The notes beneath the pieces are model-generated. The model did not search any database. It was not told the DNA's origin and saw only the letters and a program-made list of their open reading frames with translations. Positions 9,801 through 16,289 of a stretch of DNA of 64,000 nt are shown in pieces. The first letter of the stretch is position 1, and each line of letters begins with the position of its first letter. Position numbers and translations under genes: made by a program. Source of the stretch: Pectobacterium wasabiae CFBP 3304 (GTDB taxonomy: Bacteria; Pseudomonadota; Gammaproteobacteria; Enterobacterales; Enterobacteriaceae); assembly GCF_001742185.1 (NCBI RefSeq), contig NZ_CP015750.1:124001-188000 (forward strand), given 5' to 3'.

Positions 9801-11083
9801 TGGCCGACGACCACCAAAATAGGTTTGCTCATGACAGGAATCCTTACAGCTTCAGGCTGTGAGTCAGAATCAGGGGAAGAAAGACCGAAAAGCAGTGAGG
9901 CAGGCGGTATCATCTCGCCTTCAGTGGTGCTATCCATTGCAGCTAGCAGGCGCGGGCTGTCGTCAGTGTCGCCATACAGTAGGACGCCGCTCAGCCGACC
10001 GTCGCGCAGGAGCAGACGGCGATAGTGCTGCGTCTGCGGATCAAACGTGGTGTACACCTCATCATTCGGTGCCACGTTAATATCGCCGCCGCTGACCACG
10101 CCAATTCCCGTGACTTTCAGTCGCGTCGTCGCCTGCTCACGCTGATAGTCTTGCGGTGCATGTCCAGCAAGGCGCTGCGCCACCAGCGTGGCATGGGCGA
10201 AACACGGAGCCACCAGCCCAAAGGTTTCGCCATTAAGTTCGCAGCATTCACCAATCGCGCTGATATGCGGATCGGCGGTTTGCAGTTGTCCGTCCACCAG
10301 TACACCGCGATTGCAGGGCAAGCCACACTCGCGAGCCAGTTGGCTGGCGGGAATCACGCCAGCGGTCACCACCACCAGTCCGGCGGGGATCGTGCGACCA
10401 TCTGCCAGCGCGACCGCCGTTACGCCGTGCTCATCACCATGCAGCGCCGCAACCTGCACATCCGTCTCGCAGGCAATACCGCGCGCACGCAGACTGTCGC
10501 ACAGCAAGTCGCTCGCCGTGGCATCCAGTTGACGTTCCATTAAAATGGGAGCGCGATGCAACAACGTAACGTCAGCACCACGCAGTCTCAGCGCCGCTGC
10601 CGCTTCAATACCGAGCAGACCACCGCCAATCACTACCGCAGGAACGGACTGAGCAATTGTCGCTAACATCAGCTCAACATCATCCAGCGTGCGGAAACCA
10701 CATACCCCCGCCAGATCGATACCGGGCATCGGCGGCATAAACGGCGTAGATCCTGTCGCCAGCACCAAATGATCGTAATGCAACTGCCGTTGCGTCGTTG
10801 TCACCTCACGCGCTTGGCGGTCGACACGGGTGACCCGCTCACCCAGCAGAGTGTTCACCGGCAGCGCCGCATCGTTGTCGATAGCCGCAGGCGTCAGCAG
10901 CGTATCCGTAAACGCTTTTTCACCGCTCAATACCGGCGACAGTAGGATGCGGTTATAGCTGACGCGTGGCTCATCACCAATTACGGTGATTCGGTAGCGC
11001 GTCGCGGCCAGTTGCCGCAGCACATCGACGAATCGTGCGCTCGCCATCCCGTTACCAATCACTATAAGATGCGGTTTCATCAT
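6893..11083 (-). CDS. nasB: NasC-NasB fusion: FAD/NADH electron-transfer module + siroheme nitrite reductase (NirB-NirD)
   Basis: A single 1396-residue frame that joins proteins separate in Klebsiella. Residues 1-417 are a FAD/NAD(P)H oxidoreductase like NasC, the electron-transfer partner of nitrate reductase (IGNGMA, then GGGLLGIEAAAAL). From residue 418 (MSKPILVVVGHGMVG) comes a complete NirB: FAD/NAD domains (GGGLLGLEAAN), a BFD-like [2Fe-2S] segment (ICSCHN...CGGCVP), and the siroheme/[4Fe-4S] ligands in CVGSTWC and CTREC at around residue 1050-1100. The end is a NirD-like, cluster-less Rieske fold (NVLSRGLIGD...SPLYKKRFKL). The protein reduces nitrite to ammonium with NAD(P)H. The start at 11083 sits behind a GAGG site; another ATG follows at once. 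The internal ATG at 9832 keeps its own AAGGA site, so a separate NasB may also be made. Confidence 0.93.
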   Translation of the reverse strand: MMKPHLIVIGNGMASARFVDVLRQLAATRYRITVIGDEPRVSYNRILLSPVLSGEKAFTDTLLTPAAIDNDAALPVNTLLGERVTRVDRQAREVTTTQRQLHYDHLVLATGSTPFMPPMPGIDLAGVCGFRTLDDVELMLATIAQSVPAVVIGGGLLGIEAAAALRLRGADVTLLHRAPILMERQLDATASDLLCDSLRARGIACETDVQVAALHGDEHGVTAVALADGRTIPAGLVVVTAGVIPASQLARECGLPCNRGVLVDGQLQTADPHISAIGECCELNGETFGLVAPCFAHATLVAQRLAGHAPQDYQREQATTRLKVTGIGVVSGGDINVAPNDEVYTTFDPQTQHYRRLLLRDGRLSGVLLYGDTDDSPRLLAAMDSTTEGEMIPPASLLFGLSSPDSDSQPEAVRIPVMSKPILVVVGHGMVGHYFLEQLVERDLHQHYHIVVFGEERHEAYDRVHLSEYFSGRSAASLSLVKDGFFAESGIELRSSSEIVAIDRERQCVCDAQGRETAYDKLVLATGSYAFVPPIPGNTRPGCLVYRTLDDLDAIAVQAKKATSGVVIGGGLLGLEAANALRQLGLDTHVVEFAPRLMAVQLDDGGAAMLRRKIEALGVQIHVSKETREITDGEQALHRLCFADGSVLETDLVLFSAGIRPRDKLADSCDLEKGPRGGIVIDDRCQTSDDAIFAIGECALWKGQIFGLVAPGYQMARSVADTLAQRDTPFTGADMSTKLKLLGVEVASIGDAHGRTAGSQSYQWTDGPNEVYKKIVVSADGKHLLGAVLIGDSSDYSTLLQMMLNDMPLPAQPEGLILPARSGDAPKGLGVAALPATAQICSCHNVSKGDISAAVAGGCGELGALKTCTKAGTGCGGCVPLLKQVMEYELTQLGVEVKKDICEHFAYSRQELYHLIRVHEIRSFDILLERYGHGLGCEVCKPLVGSMLASCWNDYLLQPQHLPLQDTNDRFFANIQKDGTYSVVPRVPAGEITPAGLIAIGQVAQRYNLYTKITGGQRVDLFGARLEQLPAIWRELIDAGFETGHAYGKSLRTVKSCVGSTWCRYGVQDSTGLAIQLEQRYKGLRSPHKVKMAVSGCTRECAEAQSKDIGVIATDKGWNLYVCGNGGMKPRHADLFASDLDTETLLRTIDRVLMFYIRTGDRLQRTSTWMDNLEGGIDYLRQVILEDSLNIGEELDKEMQRVVEAYQCEWQTTLESPERLALFRGFLNSDSPDEAVVMVPERGQIRPAQEHEKAISPEPVALKPAAHEAEWVQVATLGDIPRHAGMAARLGQQQIALFHLPGSEQQVYALENHEPGSGANVLSRGLIGDVAGEPVVISPLYKKRFKLRDGVSTDDSALYVRAWPVRVEDDEIWVCRQPLAVPESVGLVDNAMAKAS
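9832..9845 (-). promoter_or_regulatory. Internal ribosome-binding site and ATG at the NasC/NasB junction
   Basis: On the minus strand the sequence reads TAAGGATTCCTGTCATGAGC, an AAGGA Shine-Dalgarno 7-8 bases before an in-frame ATG. That ATG is where free-standing NirB/NasB proteins begin (MSKPILVVVG). Nothing else in this low-conservation linker explains it. Confidence 0.6.
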
Positions 11084-11099
11084 CGTTCTGGCCTCGCTA

Positions 11100-11894
11100 T
11101 CAGGCTGCTTTAGGCTGTTTTTCATAGAGGAAATGCAACACCTGCTGACGGTAGTGGTGGTAGCGTGGATCGTCAGCCAGCGCGACGCGTGAACGCGGGC
11201 GTTCCAGCTCGACCGTCATGATCTCACCGACCGTCGCCGCCGGGCCGTTGGTCATCATCAGTACGCGATCCGACAACAGCACCGCCTCGTCGACGTCGTG
11301 CGTAATCAGCACAATCGTGGTTTTCAAGCGCTGCTGAATCTCCATCACCGCATCCTGAAGATGCGCACGGGTCAGCGCATCCAGCGCACCGAATGGTTCA
11401 TCCATCAGCAGTACTTTCGGTTTCATTGCCAGCGCACGGGCAATCCCCACACGCTGCTTCATCCCACCGGAGATCTCATTCGGTCGCTTGTTCAATGCAT
11501 GCCCCATGTGTACCAGTTCCAGATTGTGGGCAATCCATTCGTGCATTTCGTGCTTGTTCATCTGCCCGCGGAATACCTGACGTACCGCCAGCGCCACGTT
11601 TTCGTAGGTAGTTAGCCACGGCAGCAGCGAGTGATTCTGAAAGACCACGCCGCGCTCCGGCCCCGGCCCGTCGATTTCACGGTTGTCACACAGCAGGCCA
11701 CCGCTGCTCGGCAACGTCAGGCCAGCAATCAGGTTCAATAACGTGGACTTACCACAGCCGGAGTGGCCGATCAGGCTGATCGTCTCTCCGGTGTGAATAT
11801 CAAAGCTCACCTGATCCAGCGCCAGAAACTCACCGCTGGCGGTATTGAAACGCTGGCTCACCTTTTGCACTTGGATAATCGGGGTTGTACGCAT
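11100..11894 (-). CDS. nasD: Nitrate ABC transporter ATP-binding protein
   Basis: ATPase of the nitrate/nitrite uptake ABC transporter (NrtD/SsuB-like family), 264 residues, at the cytosolic face of the inner membrane. It has Walker A GHSGCGKST (residues 43-51), Q-loop in FQNHSLLPW, the signature ISGGMKQR (141-148), Walker B VLLMDEP (161-167) and the switch His in LITHD. ATG 11894 lies 7 bases after AAGGAG; the longer ORF start at 11978 would overlap nasE. It sits between nasE and nasCB, 10 bases after the former. It should power the NasE permease. Confidence 0.94.
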   Translation of the reverse strand: MRTTPIIQVQKVSQRFNTASGEFLALDQVSFDIHTGETISLIGHSGCGKSTLLNLIAGLTLPSSGGLLCDNREIDGPGPERGVVFQNHSLLPWLTTYENVALAVRQVFRGQMNKHEMHEWIAHNLELVHMGHALNKRPNEISGGMKQRVGIARALAMKPKVLLMDEPFGALDALTRAHLQDAVMEIQQRLKTTIVLITHDVDEAVLLSDRVLMMTNGPAATVGEIMTVELERPRSRVALADDPRYHHYRQQVLHFLYEKQPKAA

Positions 11895-11904
11895 CGTCGG
11901 CTCC

Positions 11905-12819
11905 TTAGCGGTTGTCATAGCTGAAACGGTTAGCAATCCACACCAGTCCCTGCTCAAGCAGCAGACCGATAACGCCAATCACCACGATGGCAATGATGAT
12001 GTTTTCCACATTCAGGTTGTTCCACTCATTCCAAATCCAGAAGCCGATACCGACGCCGCCGGTCAGCATCTCTGCCGCCACAATCACCAACCAGGCGATG
12101 CCAATCGACAGGCGCACGCCGGTCAATACGTTAGGCAATACCGCAGGCAGCAGAATTTTGTGCATGATGGCGAATTCAGAAAGCTTCAGTACGCGCGCCA
12201 CGTTCAGGTAATCCTGCGGGATACGGCGCACGCCTTCGGCGGTATTGAGGATCATCGGCCAAATGGAACAGATGAAAATAGTCCAACTGGATGCCGGTTC
12301 AGCACGTTGGAACAGCAGCAGACCGATAGGCAACCATGCCAGCGGGCTGACCGGACGCAACAGCGAAATGATCGGGTTAAACATGTTGGCCAGAAAGGTA
12401 AAGCGGCCAATCAGGAAACCAGCGGGAATACCCACCAGCGCCGCCAGACCGAAACCGATACCCACGCGTTGCAGCGAGGCCAATACGTTCCAGCCAATGC
12501 CTTGATCGTTCGGCCCTGCGATATAAAACGGATCGGCAAAGAGGCTGAGCGCCGCAAGCCAGGTCGTCCACGGCGTTGGGAAATTTTCGCTGTTGAGCGC
12601 AGCAATCTGCCAGACGGCAACCAGCAACCCGAGCCCGAGTAAGGCAGGGAAAAGGTGTTGAAACAGCTTACGCAGCAACGGACGGTAGGAAAAAGCGGGA
12701 GCCGTCGGCGCGTTCTCAGCCATTGCTGGCTTGGTTGGCAGCGGCATAATGTCGGCGCTGTGTATGGTTTCCGGGGCGTTATCCGCAGTAATTGGAATGA
12801 CCTTGGCCTGGTTTTTCAT
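11905..12819 (-). CDS. nasE: Nitrate ABC transporter permease
   Basis: Inner-membrane permease of the NasFED nitrate importer, about 304 residues, with a polar N-terminal 60 residues and then roughly six membrane segments. The coupling-loop region carries the EAA-type motif (AAEMLTGGVGIGFWIWNEWN). The family block LRPVSPLAWLPIGLLLF is also plain. Starts at 12822 or 12819 (adjacent ATGs) follow a GTGAGG site; the annotated-looking GTG at 12831 is part of that site. It follows the nasF stop by about 10 bases. It pairs with NasD, but its substrate-binding partner NasF is frameshifted in this sequence. Confidence 0.93.
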   Translation of the reverse strand: MKNQAKVIPITADNAPETIHSADIMPLPTKPAMAENAPTAPAFSYRPLLRKLFQHLFPALLGLGLLVAVWQIAALNSENFPTPWTTWLAALSLFADPFYIAGPNDQGIGWNVLASLQRVGIGFGLAALVGIPAGFLIGRFTFLANMFNPIISLLRPVSPLAWLPIGLLLFQRAEPASSWTIFICSIWPMILNTAEGVRRIPQDYLNVARVLKLSEFAIMHKILLPAVLPNVLTGVRLSIGIAWLVIVAAEMLTGGVGIGFWIWNEWNNLNVENIIIAIVVIGVIGLLLEQGLVWIANRFSYDNR

Positions 12820-12831
12820 CATCAACCTCAC

Positions 12832-14090
12832 TTATTTCTTCACGCTAAAACTGTTGGCATAACCCGCCGGATCGCTACCGTCCCAGCGGCGACCGTCGAT
12901 GAGCACGCTGCTGCGCATGTCGCTACCGGGCAACGGCACATTGCCTACGGCATCGGCTGCCTGTTTGTAGATATCAATGCGGTTAACCTGCTTCGCGACG
13001 GCCAGATAGTCCGGGTCTTCAGTGAGTAAGCCCCAGCGTTTATGCTGGGTGAGGAACCACATCCCGTCGGACAGATACGGGTAGTTCACCGAACCGTCGT
13101 GGTAGAAACGCATTGCGTGTTCGTCTTTCCAGCTTTTCCCCAGCCCATTTTCGTACTGGCCCAGCATGCGTCCGACGATGGTTTCTTCTTTGGCATTGAT
13201 GTACGCACGTCCGGCAACCACACCAGCCGTCTCGCGACGGTTGTCATCTGAGGCATCAATCCAACGCGACGCATCGAGGATCGCAGCAGTCAATGCGCGG
13301 GCGCTGTTCGGATTGGCGCTCACCCAGTCAGCGCGGGTACCGAGCACTTTTTCCGGGTGATCCGGCCAAATATCTTGTGAGGTGGCCGCGGTAAAGCCGA
13401 TTTTTTCGCTGATGGCACGCTGGTTCCACGGCTCGCCGACACAATAGCCGACCATGTTGCCAATCTTCATGTTCATCACCATCTGCGGTGGCGGCACCAC
13501 CACGGTGCGCACGTCGTTCAACGGATGAATCCCGCGGAGGCCAGCCAGTAGTAGAGCCACATCGCATGCGTTCCCGTCGGGAAGGTTTGTGCGAAGGTGT
13601 AAGTACCCGCCGGGCTGGCAGCGACATATTTTTGCAGCGCGGCAAGGTCAGTGACGTTGGCTTCTCGCAGTTGGTTCGCCAGCGTAATCCCTTGTCCGTT
13701 CTGGTTGAGCGTCATCAGTGCCGCCATGTTGCTCTGCGCCCCGGACAGCCCCATTTGCAAGCCGTACAGTTGGCCATACAGAATATGCGCAGCATCTAGC
13801 TCGCCCGATACCAGCTTGTCACGGACCGCTGCCCAACTGGCTTCTTTGCTGGGAACGAGAGTGATGCCGTATTTCTTATCGAAACCTTTCACTGCCGCCA
13901 TCACGACCGAGGCGCAGTCCGTTAACGGGATGAACCCCACCCGAATTTCCTTTTTCTCCGGCGCGTCGGAACCCGCAGCCCAAGCGCTATTCATCAACCC
14001 TGGCAGCATCAGGCTGCCTCCCAGTGCGGCGCTCCCCAACAGAAATTGGCGGCGAGAGACGGTCATGCTTTTGGTTTTGGAATCACTCAT
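12832..14090 (-). pseudogene. nasF: Nitrate-binding protein NasF, interrupted by a 1-nt frameshift
   Basis: Substrate-binding protein of the nitrate ABC importer (NrtA/SsuA-like). The first half starts at 14090 with a Tat signal peptide (SRRQFLLGSAALGG), so the folded protein would be exported to the periplasm. It reads correctly to THAMWLYYWLASAG and then stops (GFIR, stop near 13518). The second half is open in another frame from before that point (GIHPLNDVRTVVVPPPQM) to 12832. Restoring one G in the CCC run at 13531-13533 (plus strand) rejoins both halves into a 419-residue protein, close to the 418 or so of Klebsiella NasF. Either a real mutation or a sequencing error in a short homopolymer. 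If real, nitrate uptake by this system is probably lost while downstream genes stay intact. Confidence 0.9.
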
Positions 14091-14127
14091 CAACGACACC
14101 CTTGCGCAAAACACCCTTTCAGGTGGT

Positions 14128-14183
14128 AAAAACAAAAACGGCGTCCACAAGCCCATGCAGAATCTGCACGCTTATGGACGCCG
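14128..14183 (-). terminator. Leader terminator of the nasF operon (target of NasR antitermination)
   Basis: Minus strand: 13-base arm CGGCGTCCATAAG pairs with CTTGTGGACGCCG, followed by TTTTTGTTTTT, 38 bases before the nasF start. A terminator placed between promoter and first gene means transcription is attenuated unless relieved. It is the counterpart of the 3:4 hairpin described for the Klebsiella nasF leader. Confidence 0.9.
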
Positions 14184-14223
14184 TTGTCCGATTAACACTT
14201 TCCGCACCGCCGTTGGCCCGAAA
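14182..14223 (-). promoter_or_regulatory. Two-hairpin ANTAR (NasR) recognition element in the nasF leader
   Basis: Minus strand, immediately upstream of the terminator. P1 (14223-14199) is TTTCGGGCC-AACGGC-GGTGCGGAAA, a stem with one G/G mismatch closing the hexaloop AACGGC. P2 (14198-14182) is a weaker GTGTTA-ATCGGA-CAACG stem-loop. Both loops have A at position 1 and G at position 4, the rule known for ANTAR protein targets. The 3' arm of P2 shares bases with the 5' arm of the terminator, so NasR binding to P1-P2 should prevent termination when nitrate or nitrite is present. Confidence 0.75.
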
Positions 14224-14259
14224 CGCATTATGAATGTTTGGTTGTTGCTAATGAGTTAA

Positions 14260-14275
14260 AGCAAGGTTTGTGCCA
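14260..14275 (-). promoter_or_regulatory. Sigma-54 (RpoN) promoter of the nasF operon
   Basis: Minus strand TGGCAC-AAACC-TTGCT is an exact match to the -24/-12 consensus TGGCAC-N5-TTGCW. It implies NtrC-type activation under nitrogen limitation, as in the Klebsiella nas operon. Transcription would start near 14250, about 25 bases before the P1 hairpin. A TGCTA-N5-TAGCA palindrome at 14394-14408 lies where an enhancer site could be, but it is not a good NtrC match. Confidence 0.9.
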
Positions 14276-14748
14276 GCTATCACAGTTTTACATCTTTCCA
14301 AGGGGATGGTTTAATCGAGAGGTGAATTGAAATTTCGATAACAACATGTAATTTAAGGTTATTATTTCGTGCGCTAGAATATTGCCATTTCTATGCTATG
14401 TCGTAGCACGCGCCCAACACGGGGCGCTCAGTCGCCGCCGCCCCGTGACCCATGGCTTTTTCGCGAGAAATAACGTCGCTACGCGATACCTTCAGAAAAA
14501 ACAGCCTCTTAACGGACCGCCGTTGACGCGTTCCCGACGCGGCAACGGCTTTCGCGGCTTCCCTGCCGCTCATCCTAAGCCTGTTTTTCCTTCAGCGTTA
14601 TTTACGCTCATCACAACACAACGACAGCGAGAACCAGCTACGCGCGAAACTACCACCCACAACCATTAACTCCGCGATTTGTTCTTCACAAGACAGAGTT
14701 TTGCACCGCCAACTGGCAGAACACGCACAGTTCATGTGCATACACCCC
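14276..14748. other. Non-coding stretch between nasF promoter and nasR
   Basis: About 470 bases with no convincing gene. It contains the presumed upstream activating region of the sigma-54 promoter and a G+C-rich inverted repeat CACGGGGCG/CGCCCCGTG (about 14418-14449) without a following T-run. A 95-codon plus-strand frame (14382-14669) crosses this repeat but has an odd Arg/Pro-rich composition and no ribosome-binding site, so I do not call it. Confidence 0.5.
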
Positions 14749-16038
14749 TTAAGAGGTAGCCCCGAATACATCTGCCACCGCGAGCATCGCTGTCGCAATT
14801 TCAATCAGCTTTTTATTCTGGCTCATCGCCATGCGCCTGAGGGTTTTGTAAGCTTCTTCTTCGCTTAATCCGCGATGCTGCATCAGCAATCCCTTCGCAC
14901 GATCGATCTGTTTTCTTTCATTCAATGTGGCACGCAGCGCGGCCAATTCATGATCCTGTGCCTGCAAGCGCCGCGACTGTTGCTGCACCAGTGAGAGCAG
15001 CGAGCGCCCCAACTGTGGGCTGACGCCGTCGCTATGTAGCCAGCCGGGCTGTGCGTTTTGCCCTTCCACGTCGTGACTGGCGATAAATATCGAATAACCT
15101 GAATCATCGCTTTCCTGCTGTGCCATCAACGCTTCAAAATCCGCCTGCTGATCGCTGCACGCCTTCTCCGCCGCCGCAATACGCGTTCGACAGCGCTGCA
15201 TCAGCGTCAGCTCCAGTTCATCTTCCATTTTTTTCATTTCATCGATGCGCCGCGTGGCAATCGAAAACCAGTGCAGGCTATCGACTTCCGACAGTTTTTC
15301 TATCGGGCTACGAGTGCACACAATGCGCCGCAGACGTTCAAATTCGCTGTCTACCGCGATGGCACGCCAGCGCTGCTGGCTTTCTTCATCACTAAAATCT
15401 AAAAAGGTATCGAAACAGCGCTCCTGCCGCTCGATCAAGTCCAGCAGCTTTTGTCGGGTATCTTCATCAACGTAGCCCCTTGCATAGGCTGCCGCGCCGA
15501 CAGCACGCTCCTGCCCCGCCAGCTCTTTTCCTTGCATAAAGCTGAACATGGCAATCAGCGCACGAGAAATCCCCGGATCGGCCGCCGTGTCCGACACCTC
15601 AAAAACCAGCGCCAATAGGTTACGAATAATGTCGTTGAAAAACGTCATCGCCTGCGGCTGGGGCAGCAAACGCTGGCGAGTCTGCTGACGCAGCGCAGGC
15701 AGCAGGCTCAGCGCATAGACTACGCTGGCGACGCGGCTAAATAGGCGGCTCGCCTGCGGTAATTCCGCCGTCATTTTCTCCAACCCAGCCAGATGCATCA
15801 TCAAATGCCCCAGCGCCGCCTGCACGTCTTTTTCACGTAGCACCAGCTCGTCGGCAAAGAACCGTCCATCGGAGCAAAGAAACAGGTTTGCCGTTCCCCG
15901 TTCACGCTGCAATAGATGCACAAGCTGACTGATTTTTCCCACCAGTTCACCACTTTGCAACAGATAGCGCAGGCTGTTGAGCTCACACTGGCGCGAGGCG
16001 AGTAAAAATCGAATTGTTGTTGAAGGCTCCGCTACCAT
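14749..16038 (-). CDS. nasR: Nitrate/nitrite-responsive transcription antiterminator NasR
   Basis: A 429-residue regulator with an N-terminal NIT (nitrate-sensing, helical) domain (about residues 20-270, including LVHLLQRERGTANLF) and a C-terminal ANTAR RNA-binding domain (about 365-425: ERKQIDRAKGLLMQHRGLSEEEAYKTLRRMAM). On binding nitrate or nitrite it binds the nasF leader RNA and suppresses the terminator found downstream at 14128-14183. It lies directly upstream of nasF in the same orientation, as in Klebsiella oxytoca. ATG 16038 follows an AGGAGA site at a spacing of 8; an in-frame start at 16062 has no such support. No sign of damage. Confidence 0.95.
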   Translation of the reverse strand: MVAEPSTTIRFLLASRQCELNSLRYLLQSGELVGKISQLVHLLQRERGTANLFLCSDGRFFADELVLREKDVQAALGHLMMHLAGLEKMTAELPQASRLFSRVASVVYALSLLPALRQQTRQRLLPQPQAMTFFNDIIRNLLALVFEVSDTAADPGISRALIAMFSFMQGKELAGQERAVGAAAYARGYVDEDTRQKLLDLIERQERCFDTFLDFSDEESQQRWRAIAVDSEFERLRRIVCTRSPIEKLSEVDSLHWFSIATRRIDEMKKMEDELELTLMQRCRTRIAAAEKACSDQQADFEALMAQQESDDSGYSIFIASHDVEGQNAQPGWLHSDGVSPQLGRSLLSLVQQQSRRLQAQDHELAALRATLNERKQIDRAKGLLMQHRGLSEEEAYKTLRRMAMSQNKKLIEIATAMLAVADVFGATS

Positions 16039-16221
16039 CGCTGTCTCTCCTGAAAAAACCACTCACTGGAATATGCAATTAGTGCGCCAGTTACATCAGC
16101 CCACAACGGACAAGTAGCAAGAGCATGCTGTCCACACGATGGCTGCTACTTTCATGCACTTTTCACCTTAATTTTTAAACTCCGTTGCTAAACCTTCCCT
16201 ACCCCAAAAGGTACTCTCCTC

Positions 16222-16241
16222 ACCGTTACTAAAACGGTTTT
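16222..16241 (+). terminator. Small hairpin before the tail fibre gene
   Basis: ACCGTT-ACTAA-AACGGT followed by TTTATAG, inside the 250-base gap upstream of the fibre gene. It may mark an older transcript end; it is too weak to be sure. Confidence 0.3.
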
Positions 16242-16289
16242 ATAGCCATAGCACGGCAGCTATGCCACAGCCCATAGGAGCGTATGAAC

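Noticed and set aside
9832..11083. Annotating nasC and nasB as two genes
   Set aside because: The frame is continuous with no stop codon, so one gene with a possible inner start is what the sequence shows.
11845..12642. 265-codon plus-strand frame opposite nasE/nasD
   Set aside because: Composition is that of reversed membrane-protein codons (Gln, Arg, His rich); no homology or start signal.
13518..14156. Two separate nasF-like genes
   Set aside because: Each holds only half of one protein and the halves join perfectly after adding one base; one broken gene is the simpler reading.
14394..14408. TGCTA-N5-TAGCA palindrome as an NtrC enhancer site
   Set aside because: It lies at a suitable distance but lacks the GCAC/GTGC core of NtrC sites.
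14382..14669. 95-codon plus-strand frame in the nasF-nasR gap
   Set aside because: No ribosome-binding site, Arg/Pro-rich shadow of a G+C-rich palindrome, and it would cross the nas control region.
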